From the NCBI GenBank assembly GCA_021202495.1, contig JAJQCX010000173.1, positions 1 to 10,115 on the forward strand: a stretch of DNA of 10,115 nucleotides, in the 5' to 3' direction. Shown here piece by piece: positions 5,695 through 10,115 of this stretch (position 1 is its first letter; the number at the start of each line of letters is the position of its first letter). Position numbers and translations under genes: made by a program. The notes below the pieces were generated by a model that ran no database searches, had not been told where the DNA came from, and saw only the letters and a program-made list of their open reading frames with translations. The DNA comes from Clostridia bacterium (GTDB lineage: Bacteria; Bacillota; Clostridia; UMGS1883).

Positions 5695-6237
5695 CTATTG
5701 TACTGCAAGTAATGAAATTCCCACTCTGCCGTATTTCCGCTCCTTTAAAACCTCAAACCCGGTCGGAACGGACGGCCGCGCCGCATTATAATCCCATTCC
5801 ATTGCGATAATTCCGCTTTCGCGAAGTAATTTCTTTTTCAAAATCAAATTGAGTATAGGCTCGTAAAGCCCCGCCGCATACGGAGGGTCGAGAAAAACAA
5901 TGTCGTAGATTTGCGCCCTTTCGCGCAAAAACCTTTCCGCATCGAAGAGATAAAACGACGATTTCTCCGTCATTTTCGCCTTTGCCGCATTTTCCTTGAC
6001 AATATCTAACGCCGACGAAAATTTATCCACAAAATCAACATGCTCCGCACCTCGGCTCAACGCTTCGATGCCGAGCGCACCGCTGCCTGCAAACAAATCA
6101 AGCACACACGCCTCGCGCAGATACGGCGACAGTATGGAAAAAAGCGCCTCCTTGACGCGGTCAAGCGTCGGGCGCGTATCCTGCCCTTCAAGACTTTGAA
6201 GTTTCAGCCCTCTTGCACTGCCGGAAATAACTCTCAA
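5695..6237 (-). CDS. rsmD: 16S rRNA (guanine(966)-N(2))-methyltransferase RsmD
   Basis: A 180-residue SAM-dependent methyltransferase that methylates G966 of 16S rRNA during 30S assembly. It starts with the family signature RVISGSARGLKL, then DTRPTLDRVKEALFSIL, the SAM-binding motif I VLDLFAGSGALGIEALSRGA and the catalytic motif IV DIVFLDPPYAAG. Length matches RsmD. There is no ATG at the right place: the frame upstream to an ATG at 6384 adds an unrelated leader crossing the promoter and the repeat. Two consecutive TTG codons (6238-6240 and 6235-6237) precede RVISG; GGGAGAG at 6245-6251 serves either, and I choose 6237 because it gives MRVISG with better spacing. A TTG start may hold translation low. 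It leads an operon with the coiled-coil gene at 5182. Confidence 0.92.
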   Translation of the reverse strand: MRVISGSARGLKLQSLEGQDTRPTLDRVKEALFSILSPYLREACVLDLFAGSGALGIEALSRGAEHVDFVDKFSSALDIVKENAAKAKMTEKSSFYLFDAERFLRERAQIYDIVFLDPPYAAGLYEPILNLILKKKLLRESGIIAMEWDYNAARPSVPTGFEVLKERKYGRVGISLLAVQ

Positions 6238-6277
6238 CAAACATCTCTCCCAAAGAACAGCTCCCACCGCACCTTTT

Positions 6278-6305
6278 ATTTTACAATATCTCGCGAAAAA
6301 GTCAA
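6278..6305 (-). promoter_or_regulatory. Sigma-A type promoter for rsmD
   Basis: On the minus strand a TTGACT -35 box (6300-6305) and TAAAAT -10 box (6278-6283) are 16 bp apart, giving a short leader of about 30 nt before the TTG start. A small palindrome (TTCGAC...GTCGAA, 6324-6341) lies just upstream of the -35 box and could be an operator or merely part of the spacer. Confidence 0.75.
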
Positions 6306-6358
6306 GCCCTTTTTTACAAAATGTTCGACCGTATTGTCGAAAAATAGGGTGAAGCTTG

Positions 6359-6455
6359 TCTCCGCCTGCGGTCTGTCGCCTCATTATAAACCGTGACCAC
6401 GTCGTAAATTCCCCCGCGCACTACTGCGCAAAACATCTCAAGCGTCACGCTTGCC
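6359..6455. repeat. Diverged dispersed repeat, copy B
   Basis: About 97 bp aligning with 2234-2331 in the same orientation, with shared blocks such as CCGCC, GGTCTG, CGCCT, TATAAACCG/TATACACCG, GACCAC, GTAA and CACGCTTGCC. It lies in the spacer between the NlpC/P60 gene and rsmD, upstream of the rsmD promoter. The nearby sequence continues with GTGACTGAGGGGGAG and a hairpin at 6480-6508 that may belong to the same unit. Confidence 0.6.
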
Positions 6456-6479
6456 GCACTCGCAGGTGTGACTGAGGGG

Positions 6480-6508
6480 GAGCAAATTTCGCGGATCAAA
6501 ATTTGCTC
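6480..6508 (-). terminator. Hairpin downstream of the NlpC/P60 gene
   Basis: GAGCAAATTT (6480-6489) and AAATTTGCTC (6499-6508) form a perfect 10-bp stem with a 9-nt loop, 22 bp past the stop at 6531 on the minus strand. It is followed by CCCCCTC rather than a T tract, so it is a weak terminator at best, and may be a repeat edge or an mRNA 3'-end stabiliser. Confidence 0.4.
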
Positions 6509-6530
6509 TATCCACTAATCACTTACCACT

Positions 6531-7898
6531 TCATATCACTCTCCGCGCACCTATATAGTGCGCCGAATAATAATCCTCGGAAAGTGAGGAAATCGTCACC
6601 GCGTGTGCGCTCCCGCTCGATGCATGGATAAACTGACCGTTGCCTATGTATATTCCCACGTGCCCGACGCCTTCCGTGCTTGTCGTGTTAAAGAAGACCA
6701 AATCACCCGCCACAAGCTCGTCCATCGCAACCTCAAGCCCCATTTCCGCCTGTGATGCGGACTGATGCGGCAAGCTTATCCCGTTCGCGCTCATAACGTA
6801 CATCGTAAAACCGCTGCAGTCAAAGCTGTCGGGACCCGACGCGCCGTAAACGTAGGGCGTGCCGATATATTGCTTTGCATAGGCGATAATCTTTTCACCA
6901 AGCTCAATCTCGTCGCTCGTCGGGGGAGCTGCCGTCTGCGATTTTGTTATGCTGTCCGTCGCGGCGGCGATCGTCTTTGACTCAATCGGCGTCTCTGAAA
7001 TATATTCCGCCGACACATAACCCGAAATTCCGTCAATTGTCTCAATGCCGTACCACCCGTCCTCATAGGACATAAGCCTCAATGACGCTCCCATCACCTG
7101 ACGGTCAAGTATCTCCGCCGAAGTATCGGGCGTTTCGCGAATATTGAGCAGCGTCGCATTGACATAGCCTATCTCTACCACAGGCTCGCCGCCCGACGTA
7201 AACGAAATATACTGCGCGCCCACATATCCCTCAAGCCCCGAGCCGCAGCGAATTTTGAACCATACTCCGTCATATGCCAAAAGTTCCACGCACTCGCCGT
7301 ATGCAGCATTTCCCGAAACCGGCGCATATACGCCCGTCGTCGAATGAACCTTCAGCGAATCCGCAATGACATATCCGTATGTAGTGGAAGAAGATGAATC
7401 CGAAGCCGACGCAGCCTGCGTTTCGGCAACGCTTTCGTAGACCGAGACAATATAGTCCGCGCTCACATATCCTTCAAGCCCATCCTCGGTTTTTATTTTA
7501 TACCACGCTCCGTCATACGCCAAAAGCTCCAGCCTCGTTCCGTCGACCACACGCCCGATAACAGGCGCGTTTATGCCCGTCGTAGAATGAATTTTAAGCA
7601 CCGTCGCGTCGACATACCCGTAATAGCGTATCGTTACGCCGTCCACATAATCCGCCGAAACATAGCCCAAGCTGCCGTCCGGCAAGCTGACATAATACCA
7701 TCCGCCCACAGACGATAAAATTTCAAGCTGCGTTCCGTTTGTGACGGTTCCCAAAATTTCGGATGATGTATTGGGCTCCGAACGAACGCGCAAAACATCC
7801 GCCGTAACATAACCCGTATCGGCAAAAGCCGCCGCCGCAAACGCGCAAAACGCCATTGCAAAAACAGCCGCCCCTATAACAAATCTTTTGTAAATCAT
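6531..7898 (-). CDS. Secreted NlpC/P60 peptidoglycan endopeptidase with four SH3b domains
   Basis: A 455-residue exported cell-wall hydrolase. Residues 1-26 are a signal peptide (basic MIYKR, hydrophobic alanine-rich core, predicted cut after AFA at 26). Four bacterial SH3 domains follow at about 27-86, 92-150, 173-231 and 242-300, each with a GYV start and a GYVSADYI-like end; these bind wall peptides. After a Ser/Thr-rich linker (about 301-330) comes the NlpC/P60 domain with catalytic Cys361 (DSFDCSGF), His413 (GVGHVGIYIG) and His425 (QFIHASS). It probably cleaves the gamma-D-Glu–diamino acid bond in stem peptides during wall turnover. The second and third SH3b domains share HSTTG...AP and LLAYDG, a recent-looking duplication. 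The start at 7898 has GGAGGT at 7904-7909, 5 nt away. It has its own promoter and is divergent from nnr. Confidence 0.93.
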   Translation of the reverse strand: MIYKRFVIGAAVFAMAFCAFAAAAFADTGYVTADVLRVRSEPNTSSEILGTVTNGTQLEILSSVGGWYYVSLPDGSLGYVSADYVDGVTIRYYGYVDATVLKIHSTTGINAPVIGRVVDGTRLELLAYDGAWYKIKTEDGLEGYVSADYIVSVYESVAETQAASASDSSSSTTYGYVIADSLKVHSTTGVYAPVSGNAAYGECVELLAYDGVWFKIRCGSGLEGYVGAQYISFTSGGEPVVEIGYVNATLLNIRETPDTSAEILDRQVMGASLRLMSYEDGWYGIETIDGISGYVSAEYISETPIESKTIAAATDSITKSQTAAPPTSDEIELGEKIIAYAKQYIGTPYVYGASGPDSFDCSGFTMYVMSANGISLPHQSASQAEMGLEVAMDELVAGDLVFFNTTSTEGVGHVGIYIGNGQFIHASSGSAHAVTISSLSEDYYSAHYIGARRVI

Positions 7899-7951
7899 AG
7901 ATTACCTCCGAAACTTCCTTACAAACAACCGATAAAATACAATTCACTTTA

Positions 7952-7980
7952 ATAATATACCAAAATCCCCGTCAAGTCAA
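7952..7980 (-). promoter_or_regulatory. Sigma-A type promoter for the NlpC/P60 gene
   Basis: On the minus strand TTGACT (7975-7980) and TATTAT (7952-7957) are 17 bp apart. Transcription would start near 7945, giving a leader of about 47 nt before the RBS-proximal ATG at 7898. The divergent nnr promoter starts about 70 bp away at 8051, and the AT-rich DNA between them is where shared regulation would act, though no clear operator is visible. Confidence 0.8.
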
Positions 7981-8050
7981 TAGCCGAGTGCAATCGTTAA
8001 TCAAATGTTAAAAAAGTATTACATTCATTTTTTGCTTATACACATTTCAT

Positions 8051-8079
8051 TTGCACTTCCCCTCAAAATGTGCTACAAT
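8051..8079 (+). promoter_or_regulatory. Sigma-A type promoter for nnr
   Basis: TTGCAC (8051-8056) and TACAAT (8074-8079) are 17 bp apart. The predicted start near 8086 leaves a leader of about 25 nt before the ATG at 8111, with GGGAGG at 8098-8103 as RBS. Confidence 0.8.
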
Positions 8080-8110
8080 AATTATATCTGAAATTTCGGG
8101 AGGCGGCATT

Positions 8111-9601
8111 ATGAAGGATGTTGTTTCGGTCAAAACGATGAGAGAGAGCGACAAATATACAATTGAAAATTTTGTGTCCTCAAAGGAATTAATGCGCCGT
8201 GCGGGCGAAGGGATTTTCAAAAGCCACGACAATTGGGGAAAATGCGCAATTATTTGCGGCAGCGGCAACAACGCCGGCGACGGCTATGTTTTGGCGTCCG
8301 ATCTCAAGCAAAACAATTACGACTGCAAATTATTTTTAATTGAAAACAAATTCTCCGAGGACGGCAAATACTATTTTGAAGAATGTGAAAAGCTCGGTAT
8401 AGATTGGGAAGAAATGAGTGAAACTACCTCCCTTTCGGACTTTGACACCGTCGTCGACTGCATTTTCGGCACCGGCTTTCACGGCGAAGCGCAGGGCAGC
8501 GCCAAGCACGCGATAGATCTCATAAATTCCTGCGGCGCGTTCGTCATAAGCGCGGATATAAACAGCGGTCTCAACGGCGATACCGGCATGGGCAAAACCG
8601 TTGTTCGCTCCGACTTAACCGTTTCAATCGGCACTCTCAAGCAAGGTCACGTCATGAACATGGCAAAGGACGTGATGAAGAGGGTTGTAAACTGCGACAT
8701 AGGCATCCCCATCCGCGGCGAAAAATATCATTGGGCTGACACCGAGGATTTTAAGGATATGATCCCCACGCGCAAGAATTTTTCCCACAAGGGCGTTTAC
8801 GGCTGCAGCGCATGTCTTGGCGGCTGCACGGAATATTCGGGCGCAAGTAAGCTTGCCAATCTCAGCATGGCGTCGCTCAAAGCGGGCAGCGGCGTTTCGC
8901 GCCTCATAGTGCCGCAAAGCATTGCGGGCAGCGTCTCCCCCTACCTATTGGAAAACACTCTTTTCACCCTCCCCGACGAAAACGGGCATATGCTGTACGA
9001 CGAAAAAAAGCTTGACGCAGCGCTCTCCGGCATAAAATCAATAGCCTGCGGCATGGGCTGGGGCGAAGGAAAAGACTACGCCAAAATCTTGGAACACATT
9101 TTGCAAAAAGACATCAACGTCGTAATCGACGCCGACGGTCTCAACACTCTTTCGCGCTCCGATGTTTCCATATTAAAAGATTCCAAATCCCGAGTTTGCC
9201 TGACCCCTCATTTAAAGGAATTTTCGCGTCTTTCGGGCTTTAGTATGGATCAAATCACATCCGACACAATAAATTGCGCAAAAAGCTTTGCCGCAGAATA
9301 CGGCGTTGTCTTGCTGCTAAAGGGCACTGCGACAATCGTGACCGACGGCAGTGAAGTTCTCTTTGCGCGGCGCGGCTGCCCCGGCATGGCGACCGCCGGC
9401 AGCGGCGACGTTCTTTCGGGCATTTTGGCAGGTCTTTTCGGCTACATTCCGCTCAATGTCCGCGGCGCGGCATTGGGAGCCTATATCGCGGGATGCGCCG
9501 GCGAAGAAGCCGAAAAAGAAGTCGGCAGCGTCGGCATGACCGCCTCAGACACCGTCGGCAAAATCGCACAAGTAATTAAGCATCTTTGCGCCACAGAATA
9601 A
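8111..9601 (+). CDS. nnr: Bifunctional NAD(P)H-hydrate epimerase / ADP-dependent NAD(P)H-hydrate dehydratase
   Basis: A 496-residue cytoplasmic metabolite-repair enzyme that restores NAD(P)H from its damaged hydrates: the N-terminal YjeF_N domain interconverts R- and S-NAD(P)HX, and the C-terminal ribokinase-like domain dehydrates the S form using ADP. The epimerase half (about 1-215) shows LMRRAGEGIF, GSGNNAGDGYVLASDL (50-65), VDCIFGTGFHG (115-125, with Asp116) and SADINSGLNGDTG. The dehydratase half (about 225-496) shows KGVYGCSACLGGCTEYSGA, ACGMGWG, VVIDADGLNTL (337-347), LTPHLKEFSRLSG, LLLKGTATIVTDG and GCPGMATAGSGDVLSGILAGL with the catalytic Asp433. The dehydratase has modest departures from the usual motifs (GMGWG for PGLG, TPHLKE for TPHPGE). 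The start at 8111 follows GGGAGG at 8098-8103; the longer frame from 8051 overlaps the promoter. It is monocistronic, with no clear terminator before the phage-like gene. Confidence 0.93.
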   Translation: MKDVVSVKTMRESDKYTIENFVSSKELMRRAGEGIFKSHDNWGKCAIICGSGNNAGDGYVLASDLKQNNYDCKLFLIENKFSEDGKYYFEECEKLGIDWEEMSETTSLSDFDTVVDCIFGTGFHGEAQGSAKHAIDLINSCGAFVISADINSGLNGDTGMGKTVVRSDLTVSIGTLKQGHVMNMAKDVMKRVVNCDIGIPIRGEKYHWADTEDFKDMIPTRKNFSHKGVYGCSACLGGCTEYSGASKLANLSMASLKAGSGVSRLIVPQSIAGSVSPYLLENTLFTLPDENGHMLYDEKKLDAALSGIKSIACGMGWGEGKDYAKILEHILQKDINVVIDADGLNTLSRSDVSILKDSKSRVCLTPHLKEFSRLSGFSMDQITSDTINCAKSFAAEYGVVLLLKGTATIVTDGSEVLFARRGCPGMATAGSGDVLSGILAGLFGYIPLNVRGAALGAYIAGCAGEEAEKEVGSVGMTASDTVGKIAQVIKHLCATE

Positions 9602-9603
9602 AA

Positions 9604-9633
9604 TTGAAACGCCTCACCTCTTTGGTGTAAAAT
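9604..9633 (+). promoter_or_regulatory. Candidate promoter for the phage baseplate-like gene
   Basis: TTGAAA (9604-9609) and TAAAAT (9628-9633) are 18 bp apart, directly after the nnr stop. The transcript would start near 9640, almost at the ribosome binding site. The spacer contains the left arm of an inverted repeat whose right arm is the RBS region. Confidence 0.5.
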
Positions 9634-9649
9634 CACATCTGAGGTGAGG
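9612..9649 (+). repeat. Inverted repeat covering the RBS of the phage-like gene
   Basis: CCTCACCTC (9612-9620) and GAGGTGAGG (9641-9649) are perfect 9-bp reverse complements with a 20-nt spacer. The right arm contains the ribosome binding site for the ATG at 9652. There is no T tract after it, so it does not look like an nnr terminator. In a read-through transcript from nnr the RBS would be locked in a stem. Confidence 0.75.
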
Positions 9650-9651
9650 AT

Positions 9652-9972
9652 ATGTTTACGATTGAAAACAACACAATCAGCGTCACAAAAGGCGACAGCG
9701 GCTTTATCGCCATATCAGTCAAAAATCCGGACGGCACGGATTACGAGCTTCGCGACGACGACACTCTCGTTTTTTCCGTCAGAAAAAAACTCTCGTCGGG
9801 CGAGGTCGTTTTGCGAAAAGAGGGCGCGGAATTTGAGTTTTCCCCCTAAGAAAAGGCTCTTCCGACCGGCAGCTATTATTACGACGTAATGCTGATACGA
9901 AAAAGCGGTCAGGTTCAGACAATAATAGAACCCGAACCCTTCACAGTCGAAGAAGCCGCGCACCTTGTTTAA
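9652..9972 (+). pseudogene. Phage baseplate/tail (BppU N-terminal-like) protein, in-frame stop
   Basis: Translation gives 65 residues, a TAA at 9847-9849, then 40 more in the same frame to a TAA at 9970-9972. Both parts belong to one domain resembling the N-terminal module of phage baseplate upper proteins: NNTISVTKGDSGFIAISVKN, DGTDYELRDDDTLVFSVRKK, VVLRKEGAEFEFSP, stop, EKALPTGSYYYDVMLIRKSG, QTIIEPEPFTVEE. The GD...F.V opening, the DGT-YEL-DD-L-FSVRK middle and the G-YYYDV-L end fall on both sides of the stop, so a one-base change (for example GAA or CAA to TAA) most simply explains it. In phages such modules attach receptor-binding or baseplate parts. It stands alone with no other tail genes and with a preserved RBS (GAGGTGAGG at 9641-9649), and is probably a prophage relic. 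Recoding at the stop is a less likely alternative. Confidence 0.65.
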
Positions 9973-10014
9973 CAATTAAGGGGGCATCAAATCGCTTTGA
10001 TGCTCCCTCAATTG
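9973..10014. terminator. Long near-perfect hairpin after the phage-like gene
   Basis: Positions 9973-9991 pair with 9996-10014 over 19 positions, with one G-T wobble and one A-C mismatch, around a 4-nt loop. It begins at the base after the final stop codon of the phage-like reading frame. No T run follows on the plus strand (CTGATTAAAATAA), and the outer CAATT/AATTG supplies only a few. It probably ends or protects the transcript and insulates the next gene. Confidence 0.6.
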
Positions 10015-10050
10015 CTGATTAAAATAACCCCAAATTTAACGTATATTCTA

Positions 10051-10079
10051 TTGACTTTTTCCCTATAAACAAATATAAT
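10051..10079 (+). promoter_or_regulatory. Strong sigma-A type promoter at the right edge
   Basis: TTGACT (10051-10056) and a perfect TATAAT (10074-10079) are 17 bp apart, in AT-rich DNA. Transcription would start near 10086 and run into the RBS and ATG at 10111. Confidence 0.85.
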
Positions 10080-10110
10080 AAAAATATCTTAAAAAGGAGG
10101 TATTTTTTGT

Positions 10111-10115
10111 ATGAA
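10111..10115 (+). CDS. Start of an unidentified gene cut by the right edge
   Basis: An ATG at 10111 lies 9 nt after a near-perfect ribosome binding site, AAGGAGGT (10094-10101), behind a consensus promoter. Only the first codon and two bases are in the window, so no product can be named. The strength of both signals suggests a well-expressed gene. Confidence 0.7.

Noticed and set aside
6324..6341. Palindrome TTCGAC...GTCGAA as a LexA site
   Set aside because: It does not match the Firmicute GAAC-N4-GTTC pattern; kept only as a possible operator note for rsmD.
6238..6384. Upstream ATG extension of RsmD (start at 6384)
   Set aside because: The extra leader crosses the rsmD promoter and repeat B and is unlike the family; a TTG start beside GGGAGAG gives the exact MRVISG beginning.
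9847..9849. TAA as a reassigned sense codon
   Set aside because: All neighbouring host genes end in normal stops including TAA, and one codon is no basis for recoding; a point mutation is simpler.

Overview
This is a bacterial chromosomal window that most resembles an anaerobic Firmicute of the class Clostridia (Oscillospiraceae/Eubacteriales-like). The evidence is a rubredoxin–FprA-type flavodiiron operon (an anaerobe's O2/NO defence), a QueT-type ECF substrate-binding component, an RsmD plus coiled-coil 'ATPase' pair of the kind found in clostridial genomes, strong AGGAGG-type ribosome binding sites, and near-consensus sigma-A promoters. The assignment rests on gene content, not on a ribosomal marker.

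Layout. 1-661 (minus): the C-terminal part of a phage minor capsid protein gene that has lost its 5' end, running off the left edge. 740-2201 (plus): a promoter, then rubredoxin and the flavodiiron protein FprA. 2202-2559: a non-coding stretch with one copy of a diverged ~98-bp repeat, a consensus promoter, and a structured leader (pseudoknot candidate plus intrinsic terminator) in front of queT (2560-3060), closed by a strong terminator. 3163-3924 (minus): an RlaP/YcgL-like nucleotidyltransferase. 4071-4799 (minus): a YebC/TACO1 family protein. 4887-5173: a ~287-bp non-coding, hairpin-rich element with 11-bp terminal inverted repeats, MITE-like. 5182-5658 and 5695-6237 (minus): a coiled-coil ATPase-like protein and RsmD, in one operon with a clear promoter. 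6359-6455: the second copy of the diverged repeat. 6531-7898 (minus): a secreted four-SH3b NlpC/P60 endopeptidase, divergent from nnr (8111-9601, plus), the bifunctional NAD(P)HX repair enzyme. 9604-9972: a phage baseplate-like gene with its own promoter, an inverted repeat covering its ribosome binding site, and an in-frame TAA. 10051 to the end: a strong promoter, RBS and start codon of a gene cut by the right edge.

How it fits together. Most genes are housekeeping: redox defence, metabolite repair, rRNA methylation, translation, queuosine precursor salvage and cell-wall turnover. Unrelated accessory fragments sit between them: two decayed phage genes at the two ends, a diverged repeat pair and a MITE-like element. 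No tRNA, rRNA, CRISPR array or intact transposase was seen. The most interesting signals are regulatory: the queT leader, the promoter/RBS inverted repeat before the phage-derived gene, and the long inverted repeat before yebC.
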